A stretch of DNA of 64,000 nt from Pseudomonas tumuqii (GTDB lineage: Bacteria; Pseudomonadota; Gammaproteobacteria; Pseudomonadales; Pseudomonadaceae). Made by a program: the position numbers and the translations under genes. The stretch spans positions 434,001-498,000 of the forward strand of contig NZ_JAAOJA010000001.1 of the NCBI RefSeq assembly GCF_013184545.1. Direction: 5' to 3'. Below are positions 18,945 to 27,704 of the stretch, in pieces. A model generated the notes under the pieces. That model saw only the letters and a list, made by a program, of their open reading frames with translations, made no database searches and was not told the origin of the DNA. Within the stretch, counting starts at the first letter, position 1, and every line of letters starts with the position of its first letter.

Positions 18945-19042
18945 GATGGGTATCGCTACGCTCAAACCTACGCGGCCCGCCACATCCTACAAAAACCCAG
19001 ACCGTCAACCGTAGGATGGCGTTGAGCGTAGCGATACCCATC
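18945..19042. repeat. REP family A, inverted pair
   Basis: Two units face each other: 18945-18990 (long form) and 19011-19042 (short form). The core reads GTAGGATGGCG...GATACCCATC. It fills the thiO-pilR convergent gap. The same family flanks the RAYT gene at 39.0 kb. Confidence 0.92.
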
Positions 19043-19048
19043 GGCAGC

Positions 19049-20386
19049 TCAATCGATCCCCAGTTTCTTCAGGCGGTAGCGCATCGAGCGGAAGCTCAGG
19101 CCCAGGCGTTGGGCAGCGGCGGTTCGGTTCCAGCGGGTTTCCTCGAGGGCCTGCATGATCAGCTTGCGCTCGATGTCTTCCAGGTGATCTTCCAGGTTGT
19201 CGATCTGCGCCAGGCTGGCGTCGCCGTTTTCGCTGGAGCCACAGGCGTCGGCCAGGCGCAGGTCGGCGGCAGTGATCTGGTCGTCTTCGCACAGGGTGTA
19301 GGCGCGTTCGAGCATGTTCTCCAGCTCGCGCACGTTGCCGGGGAAGCGATAGCTCTTGAGTTTGTCCAGCGCGTCGGCGTCGAGTCTGGCCGGGCTCAGG
19401 CCGGGGCCTTCGGCCAGGCGCTTGAGCATCACCTCGGTCAGCTGGGCGATGTCTTCGCGGCGCTCGCGCAGCGGCGGCACGCGCAGTTCGATGACGTTCA
19501 GGCGGTAGTAGAGATCCTGGCGGAAACGCCCGGCGGCGACTTCGCCGGCCAGGTCTTTGTGGGTGGCGCAGAGAATGCGCACGTCGACCACCAGCTCCTG
19601 CTGGCCGCCGACCGCGCGTACGGCTTTCTCCTGAATCGAGCGCAGCAGCTTGACCTGCATGGGCAAGGGCAGGTCGGCCACTTCGTCGAGAAACAGGGTG
19701 CCGCCATTGGCTGCCTGAAACAGCCCCTGCTTGTCTTCGATGGCGCCGGTGAAGCTGCCCTTCTTGTGGCCGAAGAACTCGCTTTCCATCAGCTCCGACG
19801 GGATCGCCCCGCAGTTCACCGGCACGAACGGCTGTTCGCTGCGCCCGCCCTGTTCGTGGATCAGGCGGGCGACCAGCTCCTTGCCGCTGCCGGATTCGCC
19901 GCTGATATACACCGGTGCCTGGCTGCGCGCGAGTTTGAGGATCTGCTTGCGCAGCGCCTTCATCGGCGGTGACTCGCCGAGCAGGCGGCTGTCCACCGGC
20001 AGCTCTTGACTGTCCGGCGAGCGCAGGCGCAGGGCGGTGGCCACCAGCTCGCGCAAGCGGCCGAGGTCGACCGGCTTGGTCAGGAAGTCGAAGGCGCCGG
20101 CTTTCAGCGCGTTGATCGCGGTGTCCAGGCTGCCGTAGGCGGTGATCATCGCCACCGGCACCTGCGGGTGGCGCTGGAGGATGTGCTGCACCAGCTCCAG
20201 GCCGGTGCCGTCGGGCAGGCGCATGTCGGTCAGGCACAGGTCGAACGGCTCCTTGGCCAGCCACTCGCGCGCCTCCTTGACGTTGCGCGCGCTGCGGGTG
20301 TCGAGCTTCATGCGGCCCAGGGTGATTTCCAGGAGTTCGCGGATATCGGGTTCATCGTCGACGATCAGGGCTCTCTGGCGGGTCAT
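19049..20386 (-). CDS. pilR: Type IV pilus sigma-54-dependent response regulator PilR
   Basis: An NtrC-type activator of 446 residues. The receiver domain has the phospho-acceptor Asp54 (CLTDMRLPDG). The central AAA+ domain has Walker A GESGSGKE and a GSFTGA loop, the sigma-54 contact motif (usually GAFTGA). The C-terminal Fis-type helix-turn-helix is RWNRTAAAQRLGLSFRSMRY. I chose the ATG at 20386 because the receiver domain starts there and pilS ends 2 bases upstream. The known target is the RpoN-dependent pilA promoter, and a matching -24/-12 element is seen here at 43.9 kb. Confidence 0.96.
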   Translation of the reverse strand: MTRQRALIVDDEPDIRELLEITLGRMKLDTRSARNVKEAREWLAKEPFDLCLTDMRLPDGTGLELVQHILQRHPQVPVAMITAYGSLDTAINALKAGAFDFLTKPVDLGRLRELVATALRLRSPDSQELPVDSRLLGESPPMKALRKQILKLARSQAPVYISGESGSGKELVARLIHEQGGRSEQPFVPVNCGAIPSELMESEFFGHKKGSFTGAIEDKQGLFQAANGGTLFLDEVADLPLPMQVKLLRSIQEKAVRAVGGQQELVVDVRILCATHKDLAGEVAAGRFRQDLYYRLNVIELRVPPLRERREDIAQLTEVMLKRLAEGPGLSPARLDADALDKLKSYRFPGNVRELENMLERAYTLCEDDQITAADLRLADACGSSENGDASLAQIDNLEDHLEDIERKLIMQALEETRWNRTAAAQRLGLSFRSMRYRLKKLGID

Positions 20387-20388
20387 GG

Positions 20389-21981
20389 TCAGCTCAGTTT
20401 GCGTGGATGGGCGAAGGTGATGCGAAAGCAGCTGCCGCCGCCTTCGCGCGGTTTGTAGTCGAGCCGCGCCTGGTTGCTTTCGCACATCTCGCGGGCAATA
20501 TACAGGCCCAGGCCGGTGCCTTTGTTATCCGTGGTGAAGAATGGCTCGAAGATGTGCTGCACCTGTTCGGGCGATACGCCTGGGCCGTCGTCGAGCACTT
20601 CCAGCACCGGCAGGTCGCTGCTCTCGTCGCGGAACAGTTTCAGCCAGACCTGCCCTTGCGGGTGGTTTTGCGCGCTGTAGCGCAGGCCGTTCTGCACCAG
20701 ATTGGTCAGCACCTGGGTCAGCTGGTGGGGGTCCATGCGGGTTTGCACGGTGCCGCTCCGGGTCTCCAGATGGAGCGTCTGCCCTGGCGCCGCCGAGCCG
20801 CGGAACTCGCTGGCGAAGCGGTGCAGCCAGTATTTCAGGTCCAGCAGCTGCGGCTCGGCCTGGCGCCTGCGCGACAGCTGCAGGACGTTCTCGATCACCA
20901 GGTTCATCCGCCGCGAGTGATCCTGGATGATCTGCGCCAGGCGCTGGTCCGGGCCTTGCAGGTCTTCCGACTCCTGCAGCAGCTGCGCCGCATGACTGAT
21001 CGCGCCGAGCGGGTTGCGGATCTCATGGGCGATGCCGGCGGTCAGGCGGCCGAGGGAGGCGAGCTTGAGCTGCTGGGCCTGCTGGGCAATCTGCGAAATG
21101 TCGTCGAGAAACACCAGGGTGTGGCGCTCTCCGCTGCGCTGCAGGGCGATGAAGCTCGGCTGCAGCACCGGGCCATCGGCAAAGGCCTGCAGGCTCGCGG
21201 GGCGCAGGGTCGGGTTGTGCTGCCACTGCTGCAGGCGTTTGACCAGCTCCGGGCAGTGCGGGTCGAGAATCTTGCCGGCCAGCGCGTCGCGGCCGAGCAG
21301 GTGCAGTGCGCCCTGGTTGGCCAGCAGTACCCGATGCTGCTCGTCGAGCACCAGGATGCCGGTGCGCATGCGCTGCAGGATCAGGGCGTTGAGGGTTTCC
21401 AGGCTGGCGACATCGGCCGCGCGTTGTTCGGCCAGGTTTTCGCTGGCTTGCAGGCGCCGGGTCAGCCCCTGCAGGAGCAGGGCGGCGGCAAAACACAGGG
21501 CGCCGAGCGCGCCGGCCTGCACGTATTGGGCGCTGGCTTCCGGGCGGCTGAGGCTGAGGTAGAAGGTCAGGTAGATCAGGCCCATGGCGGCGACGGCGGC
21601 GATCAGCAGGCCGATGCGTCCGCGCAGCAGGATGTTGGCGATGGCCACCGCCACGATCAGCAGGTTGCCGATCCCGCTGGGCGTGCCGCCGGCCGCATAG
21701 AACAGCGCGGACAGCAGGATCACATCGACCAGGGCCAGGCTGAAGATCTGCGCCAGGTGCTTGGGCCGCTGTACCACCACGGCCACTAGGATATTCAGGA
21801 TCAGGTAGAACCAGCTGCCATAGCGAAACAGCTCGGCATCGGCCAGCTTCAGCAGCTGGGTATCCATGTCGCTGGAAATCAGCAGCACCAGCACCACGCC
21901 GATGGTCAGGCGATACAGGTGGTAGAGCCGCAGTACGCGACGGCCCTGGATGCCGCTGAGCGCTAGGGCTTCAGCGTTCAC
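20389..21981 (-). CDS. pilS: Type IV pilus sensor histidine kinase PilS
   Basis: 530 residues. The N-terminal region has about six hydrophobic membrane segments, then a PAS-like linker. The H-box is IAHEIRNPLGAI (phospho-His near residue 318), with N, G1 (DDGPGV) and G2 (GTGLGLYIA) boxes. GTG start; its 5' end overlaps the preceding small gene by 11 bases, and it runs straight into pilR. Known: P. aeruginosa PilS senses pilin in the inner membrane through its transmembrane region. Whether it can sense the short pilin encoded here is an open point. Confidence 0.95.
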   Translation of the reverse strand: MNAEALALSGIQGRRVLRLYHLYRLTIGVVLVLLISSDMDTQLLKLADAELFRYGSWFYLILNILVAVVVQRPKHLAQIFSLALVDVILLSALFYAAGGTPSGIGNLLIVAVAIANILLRGRIGLLIAAVAAMGLIYLTFYLSLSRPEASAQYVQAGALGALCFAAALLLQGLTRRLQASENLAEQRAADVASLETLNALILQRMRTGILVLDEQHRVLLANQGALHLLGRDALAGKILDPHCPELVKRLQQWQHNPTLRPASLQAFADGPVLQPSFIALQRSGERHTLVFLDDISQIAQQAQQLKLASLGRLTAGIAHEIRNPLGAISHAAQLLQESEDLQGPDQRLAQIIQDHSRRMNLVIENVLQLSRRRQAEPQLLDLKYWLHRFASEFRGSAAPGQTLHLETRSGTVQTRMDPHQLTQVLTNLVQNGLRYSAQNHPQGQVWLKLFRDESSDLPVLEVLDDGPGVSPEQVQHIFEPFFTTDNKGTGLGLYIAREMCESNQARLDYKPREGGGSCFRITFAHPRKLS

Positions 21982-22207
21982 CAGGTTTGGGGCCTTGCTC
22001 GAGATGGGCCTGGCTGCAATACCACTGGTCGGCTCTGGTCAGGGCCTCTTCGCGGGGCAGATAAACCCCGCAATGGGCGCAACGCACCATGGGTGCGGGG
22101 CTTTGCCGGTTTTGCCCGGAGCGCCGGGCGGGGCGGGTAAAGCGCCGCCAGAGCCAGAAGGCCGCGGCGATAATGGCTATCCAGAACAGCAGGCGGAACA
22201 GGCCCAT
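21971..22207 (-). CDS. PP0621-family small membrane-anchored zinc-ribbon protein
   Basis: 78 residues. An N-terminal transmembrane helix (LFRLLFWIAIIAAAFWLW) is followed by a basic stretch. A short Cys-rich module follows (CAHCGVYLP, with a later YCSQAH) that looks like a metal-binding knuckle. Function unknown. It lies directly upstream of pilS and overlaps it by 11 bases, so it may be co-transcribed with pilSR. Confidence 0.8.
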   Translation of the reverse strand: MGLFRLLFWIAIIAAAFWLWRRFTRPARRSGQNRQSPAPMVRCAHCGVYLPREEALTRADQWYCSQAHLEQGPKPGER

Positions 22208-22365
22208 AACGCTCTCTTCATGTTGGAAATGCAGGTTGTTGGAAGGCAGTTTATTGGAAAGCCTGGCAGTTTAGCCAAGGAAGTCGTGCCAGCACAGCGG
22301 CTATTCTGCTTGCTGGTTGGCAACCATCATCGGTTCGCCACTCAGATCGGGACAGAGATCGTTGT

Positions 22366-22466
22366 GATGGGTATCGCTGCGCTCAAACCTACGCGGCCCG
22401 CCACATCCTACAAAAACGCTGCGACCACCAAACCGTAGGATGGCGTTGAGCGCAGCGATAGCCATC
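22366..22466. repeat. REP family A, inverted pair
   Basis: Long-form unit (22366-22411) facing a short-form unit (22435-22466) between the PP0621-type gene and nadE. The remainder of this 402-bp gap shows no other clear feature. Confidence 0.9.
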
Positions 22467-22609
22467 AACCGGGTTGCCCAGCCGCCAGCTTTTTGCGCTC
22501 GCGACATGCTTGGCAAGCTGTTAAACCCTATGCTGTGGGTTGAACGATGCATGTTACGACTGAGCCGCCGGGCTCACTCGAACGAGGGACTTATGTGGTG
22601 GAGGCAGCC

Positions 22610-24241
22610 ATGAGCCAAACCCTGCGGGTCGTGATGGCCCAATTGAATTTGCGCGTTGGCGATGTACACGGCAACGTCGAGAGCATCATCGAGGCGGCAT
22701 GCAACGCCCGTGATCAGTGGCTGGCGGATGTCATCGTGTTCCCCGAACTGACGCTGTGCGGTTATCCGCCGGAGGACTTGCTGCTGCGCTCGAGCATGCA
22801 GCGGCGCATCGAGCAGGGCTTGCAGCGTCTGCAGGATCAAGTCCGCGGCATCTATCTGGTGGTCGGTTATCCCTGGCTGGAGGATGAACTGCGCTACAAC
22901 GCCTGCGCGGTGATCGCCGACGGCCAATTGCTGGCCCGCTACTACAAGCAGAAGTTGCCGAATTACCGGGTGTTCGACGAGAAGCGCTATTTCGAGCCCG
23001 GCACCCAGCCCTGCGTGGTCGACATCAAGGGCGTGGCGGTGGCGCTGAGCATCTGCGAGGACATCTGGTTCGCCGAGCCGATGGCCCAGGCCCGTGACGC
23101 CGGGGCGCAATTGATGCTGAGCCTGAACGCCTCGCCGTTTCACCTCGACAAGCAGCGCGAACGCGAAGAGACATTGGCCGAGCGCGCGCTCGAAGGGGCG
23201 ATGCCGATCGTCTATGTCAATCAGGTCGGTGGCCAGGACGAGTTGGTGTTCGATGGCGGCAGCTGCGTCGTCGATGCCGGCGGCCAGATCAGTCAACGCA
23301 TGGCCGCCTTCACCGAGGGCCTGTACCCGGTCGACCTGATCCTCGATGGTGAGCGAGTCAGCCCGCGGCCGGCCAACTGCGTGCCATTGCCGGAGCTGGA
23401 AGCCAGTGTGTATCAGGCCCTGGTCGTGGGCGTGCGCGACTATGTGCGCAAAAACGGGTTCAAGGGTGTGCTGCTCGGGCTGTCCGGCGGCATCGACTCG
23501 GCCCTGACCCTGGCGGTGGCGGTCGATGCGCTGGGCGCCGAACAGGTCGAAGCGGTGATGATGCCGTACCGCTACACCGCGCAAATCAGCCTGGAGGACG
23601 CCGAGGCCGAAGCCCATGCACTGGGCGTGACCTACCGGGTGCTGCCAATCGGGCCAATGGTCGACGCCTTCATGGCCACCCTGGCTCCGGTGTTCAAGGG
23701 CCTGCCCCGCGACGCCGCCGAGGAAAACCTGCAGGCGCGCTGCCGTGGCACGCTGCTGATGGCCCTCTCCAACAAGCAGGGCTACCTGGTGCTGACCACC
23801 GGTAACAAGAGCGAAATGGCGGTTGGCTACGCCACCCTCTATGGCGACATGGCCGGCGGTTTCGATGTGCTCAAGGACGTGCCCAAGACCCTGGTGTTCC
23901 GCCTCTGCGAATATCGCAACAGCCGCGGGCCGGTGATTCCGCAGCGGGTGATAGACCGTCCGCCCTCAGCCGAGCTGGCGCCGGACCAGAAGGACGAAGA
24001 CTCGTTGCCGCCGTATCCGCTGCTCGACGAGATCCTCAAGTTGTACATCGAGTACGACCTGTCGGCCGATGCGATCATTGCCGAGGGCTTCGATGCGGAT
24101 ACGGTCAAGCGCGTGCTGCGCCTGGTCGATCTGAACGAGTACAAGCGCCGCCAGGCCGCAGTCGGCATACGGGTCACCCAGCGCGGCTTCGGTCGCGACC
24201 GGCGTTACCCGATCACCTCGGGTTGGCAGATCGGCGATTGA
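22610..24241 (+). CDS. nadE: Glutamine-dependent NAD+ synthetase
   Basis: 543 residues. The N-terminal nitrilase-type glutaminase domain has the Glu (FPELTLCGY), Lys (YYKQKLPNY) and Cys (SICEDIWF, near residue 149) triad. The C-terminal NAD synthase domain has the PP-loop GLSGGIDSA near residue 290. It converts nicotinate adenine dinucleotide to NAD+ using glutamine-derived ammonia. I chose the ATG at 22610 because GGAGG lies just upstream and the family begins with TLRVVMAQLN; the upstream ATG at 22547 adds non-conserved residues. nadC, from the same pathway, is at 48.5 kb. Confidence 0.96.
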   Translation: MSQTLRVVMAQLNLRVGDVHGNVESIIEAACNARDQWLADVIVFPELTLCGYPPEDLLLRSSMQRRIEQGLQRLQDQVRGIYLVVGYPWLEDELRYNACAVIADGQLLARYYKQKLPNYRVFDEKRYFEPGTQPCVVDIKGVAVALSICEDIWFAEPMAQARDAGAQLMLSLNASPFHLDKQREREETLAERALEGAMPIVYVNQVGGQDELVFDGGSCVVDAGGQISQRMAAFTEGLYPVDLILDGERVSPRPANCVPLPELEASVYQALVVGVRDYVRKNGFKGVLLGLSGGIDSALTLAVAVDALGAEQVEAVMMPYRYTAQISLEDAEAEAHALGVTYRVLPIGPMVDAFMATLAPVFKGLPRDAAEENLQARCRGTLLMALSNKQGYLVLTTGNKSEMAVGYATLYGDMAGGFDVLKDVPKTLVFRLCEYRNSRGPVIPQRVIDRPPSAELAPDQKDEDSLPPYPLLDEILKLYIEYDLSADAIIAEGFDADTVKRVLRLVDLNEYKRRQAAVGIRVTQRGFGRDRRYPITSGWQIGD

Positions 24242-24258
24242 GGCGCAGGGCATGTACC

Positions 24259-24309
24259 GTAGGGCGGCTCGGGCGGCGTTCCGTTCGGAGCGCAGCGATA
24301 ATCCGCCGG
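24259..24309. repeat. Dispersed repeat (GTAGGGCG...GGAGCGCAGCGA class)
   Basis: Same block order as 3188-3312: GTAGGGCGGC, CGTTCGGAGCGCAGCGA, then AATCCGCC. Lies between the convergent nadE and pgeF genes. Confidence 0.6.
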
Positions 24310-24334
24310 ATGTGCGCCGCGCCGATTTAAAGGC

Positions 24335-25069
24335 TCAGCTGGCCAGCCAGATCAACGACGCGAAGCGACCGGTCTGAGCGGCGCGGCGGTAGGAGTAGAA
24401 ACGCGGGTCGCTGTAGGTGCAGAAGCCGCCACCATAGACGGCCGTAACGCCACGCGCCGCCAGGCGGATACGTGCCAGCTGATAGATATCGGCCATATAA
24501 CGACCCGGGTTGACGCTGGCAACGAAGGCTCCGGCGGCCTGCGGATGCACGGCCATGAACGCTTCGCGCACCTCGGCGCCCACTTCGAAGGCCTGCGGGC
24601 CAATCGCCGGCCCGAGCCAAGCCAGCACGTCCTCCGGCGCCACGGCCAGCGCATCCAGGGTCGCCTCCAGCACGCCGCCAGCCAGCCCGCGCCACCCCGC
24701 ATGGGCGGCGGCGACACGGCTGCCGGCACGATCGCAAAACAGCACGGGCAGGCAATCGGCGGTCATCACGCTACAGGCGACACCCGGCGTGGCGGTCCAG
24801 CTGGCGTCGGCTTCCAGCACGTCGCCCGGCTCCGCAGGCACCACGGCAACACCGTGCACCTGACGCAACCAGGCCGGCTTGCAGCCCAACTGGCTGATCA
24901 GGCGCTGACGGTTCTTGGTCACGGCAACGGGATCGTCCTCGACATGTTCGCCGAGGTTGAAACTGTCGAAGGGTGCAGCGCTGATGCCACCGCTGCGCGT
25001 CGTGATGCAGGCCTTGACCCAGATGGGCGCCGGCCAATCTGGCGTCAGCCAGTCATGTGCCCAGCTCAC
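24335..25069 (-). CDS. pgeF: Peptidoglycan editing factor / YfiH-type multicopper-like oxidoreductase
   Basis: A 244-residue YfiH/PgeF protein (formerly laccase-domain, DUF152). Conserved metal-site segments are visible: RQVHG, SVMTADCLPV and AAHAGWRGL. Family knowledge: acts on nucleosides and limits mis-incorporation into peptidoglycan in E. coli. GTG start overlapping the rluD stop (GTGA), as usual for the rluD-pgeF pair. Confidence 0.92.
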   Translation of the reverse strand: MSWAHDWLTPDWPAPIWVKACITTRSGGISAAPFDSFNLGEHVEDDPVAVTKNRQRLISQLGCKPAWLRQVHGVAVVPAEPGDVLEADASWTATPGVACSVMTADCLPVLFCDRAGSRVAAAHAGWRGLAGGVLEATLDALAVAPEDVLAWLGPAIGPQAFEVGAEVREAFMAVHPQAAGAFVASVNPGRYMADIYQLARIRLAARGVTAVYGGGFCTYSDPRFYSYRRAAQTGRFASLIWLAS

Positions 25070-26040
25070 CCGATAAACGCCTCGCGATCCTGACGCAGCA
25101 GCGTCAGCAACCAGACGAAGTCATCCGGTAGCGGCGACTGCCACTTCATCCGTTGCCCGGTAATCGGGTGATCCAGCTCGAGGAAGCGTGCATGCAGGGC
25201 CTGGCGAGGAAACTCCTTGAGGCTCTGCACCATGGTCTGACTGGCCGCCGGCGGGATGCGGAAGCGCCCACCGTAGACCGGGTCGCCGACCAGCGGGTAA
25301 CCGACATGGCTCATGTGCACGCGAATCTGGTGAGTACGCCCGGTTTCCAGCTTGACCCGCGCATGGGTGTGCGAGCGGAAGCGTTCCAGCACCCGGTAAT
25401 GGCTGACCGCCGGTTTGCCGCCGTCGCTGACCGCCATGCGCTGACGCTGCGACGAACTGCGGCCAATGGGTGCGTCGATCTTGCCGCCGGAGGTGATCAC
25501 GCCGATCACGATGCACTCGTAGATGCGGCTGACCGTGCGCTTTTGCAGTTGATCGACCAGGCGCGTCTGCGCCTCGATGGTCTTGGCCACCACCATCAGC
25601 CCGGTGGTGTCCTTGTCCAGGCGATGGACAATGCCGCAGCGCGGCACGTTGACGATATCCGGTACGTGGTGCAGCAAGGCGTTGAGCAACGTGCCATCGG
25701 CATGCCCCGCGGCCGGATGCACCACCAGCCCCGCAGGCTTGTTGATCACCAGGATCTGCTCGTCTTCGTAGACGATGTCCAGGGCGATGTCCTGGGCGAT
25801 CCACTCGCCCTGGGCCTCCTGCTCGGCGCGCAGCGCCAGTAACGCCCCGCCATGCACGATGTCACGCGGGCGTACCACGGCACCATCGACAGTCAGCAGA
25901 CCCTCTTTGATCCAGGCAGACAGGCGCGAACGCGAGTGCTCGGCGAACAGTTGGGCGGCGACTTGGTCGAGGCGTTGACCGCCCATATCAGTGGGCACCT
26001 CGGCGTTCAGTTCAATGGTCTGCTTAATAATAGAGGACAT
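25066..26040 (-). CDS. rluD: 23S rRNA pseudouridine(1911/1915/1917) synthase
   Basis: 324 residues. An N-terminal S4 RNA-binding domain (about residues 15-75) is followed by an RluA-type catalytic domain with HRLDKDTTG, where Asp is the catalytic nucleophile, and RTHQIRVHM. It modifies helix 69 of 23S rRNA. The ATG at 26040 gives the family N-terminus MSSIIKQ. It is divergent from bamD and coupled to pgeF. Confidence 0.95.
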   Translation of the reverse strand: MSSIIKQTIELNAEVPTDMGGQRLDQVAAQLFAEHSRSRLSAWIKEGLLTVDGAVVRPRDIVHGGALLALRAEQEAQGEWIAQDIALDIVYEDEQILVINKPAGLVVHPAAGHADGTLLNALLHHVPDIVNVPRCGIVHRLDKDTTGLMVVAKTIEAQTRLVDQLQKRTVSRIYECIVIGVITSGGKIDAPIGRSSSQRQRMAVSDGGKPAVSHYRVLERFRSHTHARVKLETGRTHQIRVHMSHVGYPLVGDPVYGGRFRIPPAASQTMVQSLKEFPRQALHARFLELDHPITGQRMKWQSPLPDDFVWLLTLLRQDREAFIG

Positions 26041-26345
26041 GCTCGGCAACGGTGGGGGACCTGAAGGTCGGTTGATGTTTCAGTGCACGCCGATTGCCGC
26101 GACAAATTAGCCCAGGCAAGGCGTGGGACGCCGCCGAATGATCGCCACAGTGACAAGCCTGGCTGCATTTGCCGCGCAAGCCTGGGGCCGGCGGCCAAAA
26201 TGCTGCATCAACAGGCCCTACTTTTGGTTTCGGCTACGCGCTTGTGGTTAAATACGGCGTCTTTTGCCCCAGGGTCACCGGGGGCGCTCATCATAACAGG
26301 ACGGCTTTGCTCAAGACAGCCGCCGTCACAGGGACGCAAGCCGCC

Positions 26346-27347
26346 ATGCAAGTGAGACACCTGCTGCTGATCGCCATCCTCGCCCTTACCGTTGCCTGCT
26401 CGTCCAAAGAGGTACTCGACGAGAACCTGAGCGAGACCGAGTTGTACCAGCAGGCGCAAAGCGATCTGGACAACAAGAGTTACACCAGTGCGGTGACCAA
26501 GCTCAAGGCTCTGGAGTCGCGTTATCCGTTTGGCCGCTATGCCGAACAGGCCCAGCTGGAGCTGATTTACGCCTACTACAAGAATGCCGAGCCGGAAGCC
26601 GCAAGATCTGCCGCCGAGCGCTTCATTCGCCTGCATCCGCAGCATCCGAACGTCGACTATGCCTATTACGTCAAGGGTCTGGCTTCTTTCGATCAGGATC
26701 GCGGCCTGATCGCCCGCTTCCTGCCGCTGGACATGAGCAAGCGCGACCCCGGTGCCGCCCGCGACTCCTACAACGAGTTCGCCCAGCTCACCAGCCGCTA
26801 CCCGAACAGCCGCTACTCGCCGGATGCCAAGCAGCGCATGATCTACCTGCGCAACCTGCTGGCCGCTTATGAAATCCATGTGGCGCACTACTATCTGACC
26901 CGCCAGGCGTATGTCGCTGCCGCCAACCGTGGCCGCTACGTGGTGGAAAACTTCCAGGAAACCCCATCGGTCGGCGACGGCCTGGCGGTGATGACCGAGG
27001 CTTACCAGCGCCTGACCCTGGACGAGCTGGCCGCGACCAGCCTGGAAACCCTCAAGCTCAATTACCCGGATCACCCCACCCTGGTCGATGGCGAGTTCGT
27101 TCCGCGCGAAGAGGAGGCCGACAGCCGCTCCTGGCTGGCCAAGGCCACTCTCGGCCTGATCGAAACCGATACACCGCTGCCGCCGGGCGAAACCCGCGCC
27201 AGCCAGGACGTGATCCGCCAGTACGAAGAAGCCGAAGAGCAGATCCCCGAGGAGCTGAAGTCGGTAACCGCAGGCGAGCCCAGCCAGGAAACCCAGGGCC
27301 GCAAGCGCTCCTGGTTCAGCTACATGACCTTTGGCTTGTTCGACTGA
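26346..27347 (+). CDS. bamD: Outer membrane assembly lipoprotein BamD (ComL)
   Basis: 333 residues. Lipoprotein signal with lipobox LTVAC (cleavage before Cys19 by LspA, encoded at 1.2 kb). Five TPR-like repeats follow ([20 protein letters not shown] onwards). Essential partner of BamA in beta-barrel insertion. The C-terminal ~80 residues form an acidic tail rich in E/S, longer than in E. coli BamD. The start at 26346 is fixed by the signal peptide. Divergent from rluD. Confidence 0.95.
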   Translation: MQVRHLLLIAILALTVACSSKEVLDENLSETELYQQAQSDLDNKSYTSAVTKLKALESRYPFGRYAEQAQLELIYAYYKNAEPEAARSAAERFIRLHPQHPNVDYAYYVKGLASFDQDRGLIARFLPLDMSKRDPGAARDSYNEFAQLTSRYPNSRYSPDAKQRMIYLRNLLAAYEIHVAHYYLTRQAYVAAANRGRYVVENFQETPSVGDGLAVMTEAYQRLTLDELAATSLETLKLNYPDHPTLVDGEFVPREEEADSRSWLAKATLGLIETDTPLPPGETRASQDVIRQYEEAEEQIPEELKSVTAGEPSQETQGRKRSWFSYMTFGLFD

Positions 27348-27376
27348 AAATACCTGAACGGCGAGACGCAGAATCG

Positions 27377-27412
27377 ATGCCGCGCACTTGAGACAAGTGC
27401 GCGGCATTTTTT
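27377..27412 (+). terminator. Rho-independent terminator of bamD
   Basis: A 14-bp perfect stem (ATGCCGCGCACTTG with CAAGTGCGCGGCAT), a three-base loop and a run of six T's, 30 bases after the bamD stop. Confidence 0.95.
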
Positions 27413-27496
27413 ATGGGCGGGACCGATCCTGCTGCTCTCGTAGGCTGTCACTCGCCGCAGGCAGTGCACCGGGGTTCAGCGGCGCGGTACAAAGCT

Positions 27497-27545
27497 GGCG
27501 GGTTGTCGCTGCGCGCCGAACGGAACGCCGCCCGAACCGCCCTAT
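27497..27545. repeat. Dispersed repeat (GTAGGGCG class), inverted copy
   Basis: Read on the minus strand it gives the same blocks as 24259-24309: GGGCGGTTCGGGCGGCGTTC, then TTCGGCGCGCAGCGACAACC. Lies between the bamD terminator and the clpB promoter. Confidence 0.55.
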
Positions 27546-27600
27546 ACTCCGCCGGATCGCCCATCCGCCGCTGGCTATGACCCAGATCAACGTCGCCACG

Positions 27601-27629
27601 CTTGAAACTCGCACAATCGTCCTCATCTA
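27601..27629 (+). promoter_or_regulatory. Sigma-32 (RpoH) heat-shock promoter of clpB
   Basis: CTTGAAA at 27601-27607, a 13-bp spacer, then CCTCATCTA at 27621-27629. The RpoH consensus is CTTGAA with CCCCATnT, so only one -10 base differs. The expected start of transcription lies about 70 bases before the clpB ATG. Confidence 0.8.
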
Positions 27630-27704
27630 GTCTTCATCTCGGCAGGCTTTCAATACAGGGGTGTCCATCGCGCCGGCCTGCTCTTAAAAAGGAAGGATGA
27701 CGCA

